A DNA stretch of 64,000 nucleotides. Origin: Streptomyces sp. NBC_01232. Lineage in GTDB: Bacteria; Actinomycetota; Actinomycetes; Streptomycetales; Streptomycetaceae. This document shows positions 57,016 through 64,000 of this stretch, piece by piece. Location: contig NZ_CP108518.1 in assembly GCF_035989885.1 (NCBI RefSeq), forward strand, positions 6,005,001-6,069,000, in the 5' to 3' direction. The position numbers and the translations under genes were made by a program. How positions within the stretch are numbered: position 1 is the first letter of the stretch; each line of letters starts with the position of its first letter. Below the pieces are notes generated by a model. The model searched no databases and had not been told where the DNA came from. It saw nothing but the letters and a program-made list of their open reading frames with translations.

Positions 57016-58137
57016 ATGAGGCAGTCCATGGCCCGCAGACCCACGATCAAGGACATCGCCCGGCAGGCCGGGGTGTCCGAGAGCGCCGTCTCCTTCGCGC
57101 TCAACGACCGGCCGGGCGTCTCCCAGGACACCCGGGCCCGGATCCGGCGCGTCGCCGAGGAACTCGGCTGGCAGCCCAACAGCGCCGCCCGGGCCCTGTC
57201 CGGGGAACGCGCCGGGGCCGTCGGCCTGGTCCTCGCCCGGCCCGCGCACACGCTCGGCGTCGAGTCCTTCTTCCTCCAGCTCGTCTCCGGCATCCAGGAG
57301 GTCCTCTCCGCCGCCCGGACCGCGCTGCTGTTCCAGGTCGTCGAGGACATCGACGCCGAATGCGCCCTCTACCGCCGCTGGTGGGCCGAGCGGCGGGTGG
57401 ACGGAGTCCTCGTGGTCGACCCGCGTACGAGCGATCCGCGGCCGGCGCTCCTGGAGGAACTGGCCCTGCCCGCGGTCACGATCGGCGAGGCCGCGCCGAC
57501 GGGCGGCAGCGGGGTCGGGGCCGGGGTCGGGAGCGGGGCCGGGAGCGGGGCCGGGAGCGGGGGTGTTGCGTCCGGGACCCTTTCCTCGGTCCGGGCCGAC
57601 GACGCCGGCGCCATGGCCCAGGTCCTGGACCACCTCCACGGGCTCGGCCACCGCCGGATCGCGCACATCGCCGGGCTCCCCGGCCTCGCCCACACGGTCC
57701 GCCGGATGGACTCCCTGCGGACCGAGGCCGCCCGGAGGGGGCTCGGCGCGGACCAGGTGCGCTCCGTCGTCACCGACTACTCCGACGCCGAGGGCGCGGC
57801 GGCCACCCGCCGGGTCCTCGCGGAGCCGCGGCCGCCCACGGCGCTCGTCTACGACAACGACGTGATGGCCGTCGCCGGGAGCGCGGTCGCCGCCGAGCTG
57901 GGCATCCCCGTCCCGGGCCGGCTGTCCATCGTGGCCTGGGACGATTCCGCGCTCTGCCGCGTCACGCACCCCCGGCTCACCGCTCTCGTGCGGGACACCG
58001 CCGGGTTCGGACGGCTGGCCGCCGAGGAACTCCTGGCCGTTCTCGCCGGCAGCCCGCCCGGAGTGCGGATCAGCGAGCAGCCTCGGCTGGAGCCTCGTGA
58101 GAGCACGGCGCCGCCCCCGGCGCATACTGAATCCTGA
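57016..58137 (+). CDS. LacI-family transcriptional regulator
   Basis: 373 residues. An N-terminal LacI helix-turn-helix (PTIKDIARQAGVSESAVSFAL) and hinge helix (NSAARALSGER) precede a periplasmic-binding-type ligand domain ending WDDSALCRVTHPRLTALVRD. A Gly/Ala/Ser repeat (about residues 162-185) interrupts the ligand domain where homologues continue directly. ATG 57016 follows GAAGGAC; ATG 57028 is an alternative. It lies in the glycan locus and probably represses the divergent glycosidase promoters in the absence of an oligosaccharide. Confidence 0.87.
   Translation: MRQSMARRPTIKDIARQAGVSESAVSFALNDRPGVSQDTRARIRRVAEELGWQPNSAARALSGERAGAVGLVLARPAHTLGVESFFLQLVSGIQEVLSAARTALLFQVVEDIDAECALYRRWWAERRVDGVLVVDPRTSDPRPALLEELALPAVTIGEAAPTGGSGVGAGVGSGAGSGAGSGGVASGTLSSVRADDAGAMAQVLDHLHGLGHRRIAHIAGLPGLAHTVRRMDSLRTEAARRGLGADQVRSVVTDYSDAEGAAATRRVLAEPRPPTALVYDNDVMAVAGSAVAAELGIPVPGRLSIVAWDDSALCRVTHPRLTALVRDTAGFGRLAAEELLAVLAGSPPGVRISEQPRLEPRESTAPPPAHTES
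57511..57563 (+). repeat. In-frame GGGGCCGGGAGC tandem repeat inside the LacI gene
   Basis: About four 12-bp units encode a Gly-Ala-Gly-Ser run within the ligand domain. Length is a multiple of three, so the frame is kept. Confidence 0.75.
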
Positions 58138-58158
58138 AACCTTCCTGGAGCCGCCACC

Positions 58159-59178
58159 GTGATCATTCCCACCGCCCCGTTGCCCGCTGTGCGGGCCGCC
58201 GCAGCAGCCTCAGGCCCGACGGTGGCGATCGACATCGGCGGTACGAAGATCGCCGGTGCGCTGGTGCACCCCGACGGCACGATGACGGCCACCACGCGCC
58301 GCCCCACCCCGCGCGGGGTGGACGCGGACGGCGTCATGGCGGCGGTCGCCGAGGTCGTCGCCGAACTCGCCGAGTCGCCGCTGTGGGGCTCGGCGGTCCG
58401 GTGCGGGATCGGCAGCGCCGGCCCGGTGGACGCCTCCCGGGGAACCGTCAGCCCGGTCAACATCGGGGCCTGGCGGGAGTTCCCGGTCCAGGAACGGGTC
58501 GTGGCGGAACTCGCGGCCCACGGGGCCGATCTGCCGACCGTGCTGGCCGGTGACGGAGTGGCGATGACCGCGGCCGAGCACTGGCTGGGCGCGGCCCGGG
58601 GCCGTGCGAACGCGCTGTGCATGGTCGTCTCCACGGGCGTGGGCGGCGGCCTGATCCTGAACAACCAGCTCCACCCCGGCCCTACCGGCAACGCAGGGCA
58701 CATCGGCCACATCAGCGTGGCCTTCGACGGCGAGCCGTGCGTCTGCGGCGGCCACGGCTGCGTCGAGTCGATCGCCTCCGGTACGGCGATCGCCCGCTGG
58801 GCCCTGGAGCAGGGCTGGACTCCGCCCGCCGCCGCGGACGGCGGCGGGCGCGATGCCACGGCCGCGGGCGTGGCCGCTGCCGCCGCCGCGGGCGACCCGA
58901 TCGCCCTGGCGGCCTTCGACCGGGCGGGCCGCGCCCTGGCCGCCGCCATCGCGGCCACCGCGACCCTCGTGGAAACGGACATCGCGGTCATCGGCGGGGG
59001 AGTGGCCGCCGCCGGGGACACCCTCTTCGCCCCGATCCGCAGCCACCTCGCGGCCTACGCCACGCTCTCCTTCGTCAAGGACGTCCAAGTGGTGCCGGCG
59101 ATGCTGGGCACCCACGCGGGGCTGATCGGCGCCGCCGCGGCGGCGCTCATGCTGCTGCCGTCCCCGTCCTCGTCCTGA
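58159..59178 (+). CDS. ROK-family sugar kinase
   Basis: 339 residues. ATP-binding DIGGTK (25-30), VSTGVGGGLI, and the ROK zinc motif CVCGGHGCVE (Cys194/196/201 with an upstream His in HIGHIS) are present. ROK kinases phosphorylate glucose, mannose, GlcNAc or ManNAc. Beside GH85, GH5 and GH38 genes, mannose or GlcNAc is the likeliest substrate (inference). GTG 58159 lies 21 nt after the LacI stop with GGAG upstream, so it is co-transcribed with the regulator. Confidence 0.87.
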   Translation: MIIPTAPLPAVRAAAAASGPTVAIDIGGTKIAGALVHPDGTMTATTRRPTPRGVDADGVMAAVAEVVAELAESPLWGSAVRCGIGSAGPVDASRGTVSPVNIGAWREFPVQERVVAELAAHGADLPTVLAGDGVAMTAAEHWLGAARGRANALCMVVSTGVGGGLILNNQLHPGPTGNAGHIGHISVAFDGEPCVCGGHGCVESIASGTAIARWALEQGWTPPAAADGGGRDATAAGVAAAAAAGDPIALAAFDRAGRALAAAIAATATLVETDIAVIGGGVAAAGDTLFAPIRSHLAAYATLSFVKDVQVVPAMLGTHAGLIGAAAAALMLLPSPSSS

Positions 59179-59241
59179 ACCACGGCGCAGTCCCTGCACC
59201 CGGCGCACCTGGCGTCCCTCACAGGCGTGCCCCGGGGGACC

Positions 59242-60237
59242 TCAGGGCTTGACGGACCGGTAGTACCGCCGCGCGCCCTCGTGCAGCTCCAGAGGGTCGG
59301 TGTAGATCGCCGTGCGCAGGTCCACCAGCTGCGCCGCGTGCACCTCGCGCCCGACGAGGTCGCGGCTGGAGATCACCGTCTGCGTCAGCTGCTCGGTGAG
59401 CGCGGGGTCCGTCTTGGCCGTGGTCACCAGCAGGTTCGGTACGGCCAGCGTCGTCACGGAGCTGGTGTTGCGCGCCAGCGCGTACGCGTCCTGCGGCATC
59501 ACCGCCGTCCGGTAGTAGCGCGCCGGGCTGCCGCCCTGCTGCAGCTGTTCCACCAGGTCGCCCAGTTGCACGAGCCGGATGTCGAACCGCCCCGACAGCT
59601 CGCTCACGGCGTTCGTCGGCAGGCCGCCGGACCAGAAGAACGCGTCGATCCTGCCCGCCTCGAGCTCGCCCGGCATGGTGTCGATGCCTATGGTCACCGG
59701 CGTGATGTCCAGCACCGGGTCGATCTTGGCGGCCTTCAGCAGCCGCTCCGAGACGAGCCGCACGCCGGACCCGGGCTGGCCGATGGCGACCCGCTTGCCG
59801 CGCAGGTCACGGGCCGACTGCACCGGGGAGCCGGCCGGGACCACCAGCTGCACGTAGTCGTCGTAGAGCCGTGCGACCCCGCGCAGCTTGTCCGCGGCGG
59901 GCTTCCCGTCGAGCCGGTACTTGGCGACCGCGTCCGCCGTCGCCACGGTGAAGTCCGCCTCGCCGGTGGCCAGCCGCTTCAGGTTCTCCTGCGAGCCCTC
60001 GCTGGTCTCCAGCCGTACGTCCACCCCGGGCATGCTCTCCCGGAGCTCCTGCTCCAGCAGCTGGCCGTAGCGGTGGTAGACACCCGTCCGCGCGCCCGTG
60101 CTGAAGACCAGGTCGCCCGCCAGTTCCGTCTGCCCGAAGGGCTTCAGCCACCAGGTCAGGACGCCGAGCACGGCGAGTACGGCCACCAGGACCCGCAGGG
60201 CGTGGCGCCTGCTGATCCGGGGCGGTACGAGAGGCAT
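59242..60237 (-). CDS. TAXI-family TRAP-type solute-binding protein
   Basis: 331 residues. An N-terminal helix (about 12-32, ALRVLVAVLAVLGVLTWWL) without a clear cleavage site may anchor it, followed by a TAXI binding domain (STGARTGVYHRYGQLLEQEL; LGKR-type LRGKRVAIGQPGSGVR; AFFWSGGLPTNAV). TAXI proteins feed TRAP permeases, often with C4 acids or glutamate. No TRAP permease gene lies nearby, so it may sense rather than transport. ATG 60237 is preceded by CAGGAT at 7 nt. Confidence 0.85.
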   Translation of the reverse strand: MPLVPPRISRRHALRVLVAVLAVLGVLTWWLKPFGQTELAGDLVFSTGARTGVYHRYGQLLEQELRESMPGVDVRLETSEGSQENLKRLATGEADFTVATADAVAKYRLDGKPAADKLRGVARLYDDYVQLVVPAGSPVQSARDLRGKRVAIGQPGSGVRLVSERLLKAAKIDPVLDITPVTIGIDTMPGELEAGRIDAFFWSGGLPTNAVSELSGRFDIRLVQLGDLVEQLQQGGSPARYYRTAVMPQDAYALARNTSSVTTLAVPNLLVTTAKTDPALTEQLTQTVISSRDLVGREVHAAQLVDLRTAIYTDPLELHEGARRYYRSVKP

Positions 60238-60270
60238 GGCCGCGATCCTGCCACCCCATCCGCCGTCCTG

Positions 60271-61434
60271 TCACGGCGCGGCCGGTCCGGGGGCTCCCGA
60301 GCGGAGCCTTTTCAGCAGCTCGCGGGCGGCCGGGCCGGACGGTCCGTCCGCCCGCCAGGCCACGGCGACCCGCCCGTACAGCGCGGGCTCCGTGATCCGC
60401 AGGGCGCACAGCCCGCCGCCTCCCCTGCCCCCGCCCTCGCCGTCGGCCGCGGCCGCGCTGCCCGTCTCGCTCTCGGCCCCTGCCGCGCTGCCGGTCTCGC
60501 CCGGGCCGCCGGTCTCGGCCGCGCTGCTCGCCTCGGCCGCGCCTCGGGTCCCGGCCGCGCTGCTCGCCTCGGCCGCGCTGCTGGCCTCGGCCGCGCCTCG
60601 GGTCCCGCCCGCGCCGCCGGCTTCCGCCGCGCCGCCCGTCCGTCTGCCCGCGGTGGGTGCGCCCGCTCCTGACTCCGCCCCGGAGGGCACCACCGCCACC
60701 CCCAGCCCCCGCGCGGCCAGCCGGACCAGGACGGCGGGTGCCGCGGCCTCGAAGTCCACCCGCGGGGCGAATCCCGCCTGCGCGCACGCCCGCTCCAGCA
60801 CCGCGCGCAGCCCGGTCCCGCGCGGCAGGCCGATCAGGGCCCGCCCGCGCAGGGCGGCCAGCGGGATCGCCCCGTCCACGGCCGCCGCCACCAGGGGGTC
60901 GTCCGCCCGGACCGCCGCGACCAGCGGTTCGTCGAGGACCATCTGCGTGGCGATACCCGGCGGTGCCTCCCCGCCGAGGCCCACCACCGCCAGGTCCAGC
61001 TCCCCGCGCAGCAGCGCGGCCAGCATCCGCTCCGAGGTGTCCTCCGACAGCGCGATCTCCACCCCGGGGTGCTCGTCGTGGAAGTCCCCGAGCGCCCCCA
61101 CCACGTCGAACCCGTCCACCACCGCCCCGGCCGCCCCCGGAACCAGCCCGAGGGCCACCCGCCCGCGCAGCAGGCCGGAGAGCTCCTCCGCCGTCCTGCG
61201 TACGCCCTCCACCGCCGCCAGAGCGGCCCGCGCGTACGAGAGCACCGCACGGCCCGCCTCGGTCGGGGTGACCCGCCGTGCGGAGCGGTCGAGCAGCCGC
61301 TGCCCGAGCTCCCGCTCCAGCTGCGCGATCTGGGCGCTCACCCCGGGTTGTGACACGTGCAGCCTCGCCCCGGCCCGGGTGAAACTGCCCTCCTCCACCA
61401 CGGCCACGAAATAGCGCAACTGAGCCAGTTCCAT
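60271..61434 (-). CDS. LysR-family transcriptional regulator with low-complexity insert
   Basis: 387 residues. The LysR winged helix is at 1-60 (LRYFVAVVEEGSFTRAGARLHVSQPGVSAQI). The LysR substrate domain is interrupted after ARGLGVAVVPSG (about 250) by about 90 residues rich in Ala/Ser/Gly/Glu before resuming at LCALRITEPALYGRVAVAWR. ATG 61434 lies close to a TAGAAT -10. It is divergent from the maleylpyruvate-isomerase-fold gene with 71 nt between, so that gene is its probable target. Confidence 0.87.
   Translation of the reverse strand: MELAQLRYFVAVVEEGSFTRAGARLHVSQPGVSAQIAQLERELGQRLLDRSARRVTPTEAGRAVLSYARAALAAVEGVRRTAEELSGLLRGRVALGLVPGAAGAVVDGFDVVGALGDFHDEHPGVEIALSEDTSERMLAALLRGELDLAVVGLGGEAPPGIATQMVLDEPLVAAVRADDPLVAAAVDGAIPLAALRGRALIGLPRGTGLRAVLERACAQAGFAPRVDFEAAAPAVLVRLAARGLGVAVVPSGAESGAGAPTAGRRTGGAAEAGGAGGTRGAAEASSAAEASSAAGTRGAAEASSAAETGGPGETGSAAGAESETGSAAAADGEGGGRGGGGLCALRITEPALYGRVAVAWRADGPSGPAARELLKRLRSGAPGPAAP
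60515..60607 (-). repeat. Tandem 18-bp repeat inside the LysR gene
   Basis: Units of GCGCTGCTCGCCTCGGCC (plus strand) alternate with GCGCCTCGGGTCCCG units, encoding Ala-Glu-Ala-Ser-Ser-Ala-type repeats in the insert of the regulator. Confidence 0.75.
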
Positions 61435-61505
61435 AAGCTTGGATTCTAGATCGCAGAAGCATCTGCTCTTGGACTTATGAAAGGTCCCGCCCCGACCCTG
61501 GATCC

Positions 61506-62231
61506 ATGAGCCGATCAGCGCCCCGACCCGAGCCCCGCCCCGGCCACCGCCCCGGCCACCGCCCCGGCCCCCGACCCGCGCCCGCCTCCTCCGTGCGCCG
61601 CCGTACCATCGCCGCGGCCGTCGCCGCCGAACGCCGCGAGCTGGCCGACGTACTGGACTCCCTCACCCCGGACCAGTGGGACGCACCGTCCCTCTGCGCC
61701 GGCTGGCGCGTCCGCGAGGTCGCCGCCCACATGTCCCTCGGCTTCCGCACCACCCTCCCCGGTTTCGCCGCCGAGCTCCTGCGGGCCCGCGGCGGCCTGC
61801 ACCGGATGACCGACCGCACCGCCCGCCGGGACGCGGCCGCCTTCACCGAGCGCGAGCTGGCCGCCCTGCTCCGCGAGAACGCCGCCCACCCCTGGAAACC
61901 GCCCGCGGCCGGCCCCACCGGAGCCCTCGCCCACGACGTGGTCCACGGCCTCGACATCACCGTCGCCCTCGGCCACCCGCGCCGCGTCCCCGAGGACCGG
62001 CTGCGGCTCCTCCTCGACGCCGTCACCCCCCGCTCCCTGCGCTTCTTCGGCGCGGACCTCACCGGCATCCGGCTGTGCGCGCAGGACCTCGACTGGTCCC
62101 ACGGCGAGGGAACCCCGGTGCACGCGGACGCCCAGGACCTGCTGCTCGTCCTCTTCGGGCGCCGCCTTCCCGAGGATCGGCTGAACGGGGGACCGGAGGG
62201 CCACCGGGTACCGCCTACCCTTATTGCATGA
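61506..62231 (+). CDS. Maleylpyruvate isomerase/DinB-fold family protein (possibly mycothiol-dependent)
   Basis: 241 residues. After an Arg/Pro/Gly/His-rich tail (about 1-30) comes the MDMPI_N/DinB-like four-helix fold ([30 protein letters not shown]), with metal-ligand candidates His in VAAHM and [10 protein letters not shown]. Members often use mycothiol as cofactor. The reaction is unknown. It overlaps miaB by 4 bp and is divergent from the LysR gene, its likely regulator. Confidence 0.82.
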   Translation: MSRSAPRPEPRPGHRPGHRPGPRPAPASSVRRRTIAAAVAAERRELADVLDSLTPDQWDAPSLCAGWRVREVAAHMSLGFRTTLPGFAAELLRARGGLHRMTDRTARRDAAAFTERELAALLRENAAHPWKPPAAGPTGALAHDVVHGLDITVALGHPRRVPEDRLRLLLDAVTPRSLRFFGADLTGIRLCAQDLDWSHGEGTPVHADAQDLLLVLFGRRLPEDRLNGGPEGHRVPPTLIA

Positions 62232-63751
62232 CCAGCAGCGACCGGAGCCAGGCAGTGGACGTGAAGCGAAGCTACGAGGTGCGCACCTACGGGTGCCAGA
62301 TGAACGTGCACGACTCGGAGCGGCTCTCCGGTCTGCTGGAGGACGCCGGCTACGTCCGGGCGCCCGAGGGCGCCGACGGCGACGCCGACGTCGTGGTCTT
62401 CAACACCTGCGCGGTCCGCGAGAACGCCGACAACAAGCTCTACGGCAACCTCGGCCGGCTGGCCCCGATGAAGACGAAGCGCCCCGGCATGCAGATCGCC
62501 GTCGGCGGCTGCCTCGCGCAGAAGGACCGCGACACGATCGTCAAGCGGGCCCCCTGGGTCGACGTCGTCTTCGGTACGCACAACATCGGCAAGCTCCCCG
62601 TGCTGCTGGAGCGCGCCCGCATCCAGGAAGAGGCGCAGGTCGAGATCGCCGAGTCGCTGGAGGCGTTCCCCTCCACGCTCCCGACCCGCCGCGAGTCCGC
62701 GTACGCCGCCTGGGTCTCGATCTCCGTCGGCTGCAACAACACCTGCACCTTCTGCATCGTCCCCGCGCTGCGCGGCAAGGAGGAGGACCGCCGGCCCGGC
62801 GACATCCTCGCCGAGGTGGCGGCCCTGGTCGCCGAGGGCGTCTCCGAGATCACCCTGCTCGGCCAGAACGTGAACGCGTACGGCTCGGACCTGGGCGACC
62901 GCGAGGCCTTCAGCAAGCTGCTGCGCGCCTGCGGCCAGATCGAGGGCCTGGAGCGGGTCCGCTTCACCTCCCCGCATCCGCGCGACTTCACCGACGACGT
63001 GATCGCGGCGATGGCCGAGACCCCGAACGTCATGCCGCAGCTGCACATGCCGATGCAGTCCGGCTCGGACCCCATCCTCAAGGCGATGCGCCGCTCGTAC
63101 CGCCAGGAGCGCTTCCTCGGCATCATCGAGAAGGTCCGCGCCGCCATCCCGCACGCCGCGATCTCCACCGACATCATCGTGGGCTTCCCCGGTGAGACGG
63201 AGGAGGACTTCCAGCAGACGATGCACGCGGTGCGCGAGGCCCGTTTCGCGAACGCGTTCACCTTCCAGTACTCCAAGCGCCCCGGCACCCCCGCCGCCGA
63301 CATGGACGGGCAGATCCCCAAGGAGGTCGTGCAGGAGCGGTACATGCGCCTGGTCGCCCTGCAGGAGGAGATCTCCTGGGACGAGAACAAGAAGCAGGTC
63401 GGCCGGACCCTGGAGGTCATGGTCGCCGAGGGGGAGGGCCGCAAGGACGGCGCCACGCACCGCCTCTCCGGCCGCGCGCCCGACAACCGGCTGGTCCACT
63501 TCACGAAGCCGGAGGCGGAGGTCCGCCCGGGTGACGTGGTCACCGTGGACATCACCTACGCGGCCCCGCACCACCTGCTGGCCGAGGGCCCGACGCTGAC
63601 CGTGCGCCGCACCCGCGCGGGCGACGCCTGGGAGAAGCGCAACGCGGCCCCGGCCCAGCCGGCGGGCGTCATGCTCGGCATCCCGACACTGGGCGTCCCG
63701 GCGCCCCTGCCGACCGTGACCGCAGGCTGCTCGGTGCCCGCCTCCTCCTGA
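62228..63751 (+). CDS. miaB: tRNA-2-methylthio-N6-dimethylallyladenosine synthase MiaB
   Basis: 507 residues. An MTTase domain with C-motifs ([20 protein letters not shown]) is followed by radical SAM C169/C173/C176 in GCNNTCTFC and a TRAM domain. The C-terminus is an extended Ala/Pro-rich tail. It methylthiolates i6A37 of tRNAs. ATG 62228 overlaps the previous stop, and TACCCT also ends 6 nt upstream, so both coupled and leaderless starts are possible. It is a paralogue of rimO at 17130. Confidence 0.95.
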   Translation: MTSSDRSQAVDVKRSYEVRTYGCQMNVHDSERLSGLLEDAGYVRAPEGADGDADVVVFNTCAVRENADNKLYGNLGRLAPMKTKRPGMQIAVGGCLAQKDRDTIVKRAPWVDVVFGTHNIGKLPVLLERARIQEEAQVEIAESLEAFPSTLPTRRESAYAAWVSISVGCNNTCTFCIVPALRGKEEDRRPGDILAEVAALVAEGVSEITLLGQNVNAYGSDLGDREAFSKLLRACGQIEGLERVRFTSPHPRDFTDDVIAAMAETPNVMPQLHMPMQSGSDPILKAMRRSYRQERFLGIIEKVRAAIPHAAISTDIIVGFPGETEEDFQQTMHAVREARFANAFTFQYSKRPGTPAADMDGQIPKEVVQERYMRLVALQEEISWDENKKQVGRTLEVMVAEGEGRKDGATHRLSGRAPDNRLVHFTKPEAEVRPGDVVTVDITYAAPHHLLAEGPTLTVRRTRAGDAWEKRNAAPAQPAGVMLGIPTLGVPAPLPTVTAGCSVPASS

Positions 63752-63884
63752 GGCGCCTGCTGCCCGCCCGGCCCGCGCCCTGCCCGGTCCGCCCGGTCCG
63801 ACCGCCTGCCGTCCGCCGACCGGGCCGCGGGCGCGCGCCGACGTGCGTCCCGCCCCTCGTGCGCGTCCGGCTAGGCTGCGGATC

Positions 63885-64000
63885 ATGCTCGTAGCCGCCG
63901 CCGTCTGTCCCGCCCCGCCGCTGCTCGTACCGGAGGTCGCCGCGGGGGCCGCCGCCGAACTCGGCGACGCCCGCACCGCCTGCTCCGACGCGCTGGCGGT
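63885..64000 (+). CDS. Start of a class III extradiol-dioxygenase-like protein, cut by the window
   Basis: 38 residues are visible (MLVAAAVCPAPPLLVPEVAAG then EL-rich). This start matches the actinobacterial extradiol-dioxygenase subunit-B-like protein that I recall following miaB. TAGGCT ends 7 nt before ATG 63885. The 3' end is outside the window. Confidence 0.75.
   Translation, partial: MLVAAAVCPAPPLLVPEVAAGAAAELGDARTACSDALA

Overview
The window looks like a chromosomal core segment of a Streptomyces species. The signs are very high GC with strong third-position GC bias, many GTG starts, and a gene order (osaC-osaA-osaB-ftsK-rimO-pgsA-cinA-clgR ... recA-recX ... gluDCBA/gluR-gluK ... miaB) that I recall from the S. 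coelicolor chromosome around SCO5747-SCO5788. That synteny comes from memory, not from a search.

Layout. 1-3021: the 3' part of an rRNA operon (23S, 5S), a tRNA-Thr(GGU) and a strong intrinsic terminator. 3.1-13 kb: a membrane protein, then the osmoadaptation/SigB-control module osaC (kinase-PAS-GAF-PP2C), osaA (a poly-HAMP hybrid histidine kinase) and osaB (a receiver-only regulator). 13-20.4 kb: ftsK, a RodZ-like HTH membrane protein, rimO, pgsA, cinA and clgR, the last three tightly packed. 20.4-37.5 kb: a mixed housekeeping stretch with an SDR oxidoreductase, an Nei-type glycosylase, a lipoprotein, Lhr helicase, an AraC regulator, AzlCD, a terpenoid-cyclase-like protein, DUF3046, an AI-2E-family permease, a HTH-Clp_N protein, a methyltransferase and several small unknowns. 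37.6-43 kb: recA-recX behind an SOS-type promoter, then an orphan FtsX-type permease. 42.8-45.6 kb: a rhodanese/cysteine-dioxygenase pair preceded by a cysteine-ended leader peptide, and an FAD monooxygenase. 45.7-51.6 kb: the glutamate ABC importer gluABCD divergent from the sensor pair gluR-gluK. 51.6-59.2 kb: an accessory glycan locus with a GH85 endo-N-acetylglucosaminidase, a GH5-type glycosidase, the remnant of a GH38 alpha-mannosidase, a LacI regulator and a ROK sugar kinase. 59.2-64 kb: a TAXI-type binding protein, a LysR regulator, a maleylpyruvate-isomerase-fold protein, miaB and the start of an extradiol-dioxygenase-like gene.

How parts work together. osaABC couples osmotic sensing to sigma-factor control. 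gluR-gluK sits back to back with the transporter it is known to control. The GH85/GH5/GH38/LacI/ROK set reads as an N-glycan (Man-GlcNAc core) salvage locus whose mannosidase has lost its catalytic domain, while two LacI-type operators remain between the divergent genes. The cysteine dioxygenase operon appears to be controlled by translation of a short peptide ending in Cys codons.

A recurring feature is a -10-like hexamer placed 6-7 nt before the start codon, which suggests that many transcripts here are leaderless. I used this to decide several starts. No CRISPR array, insertion sequence, prophage or biosynthetic cluster was seen.
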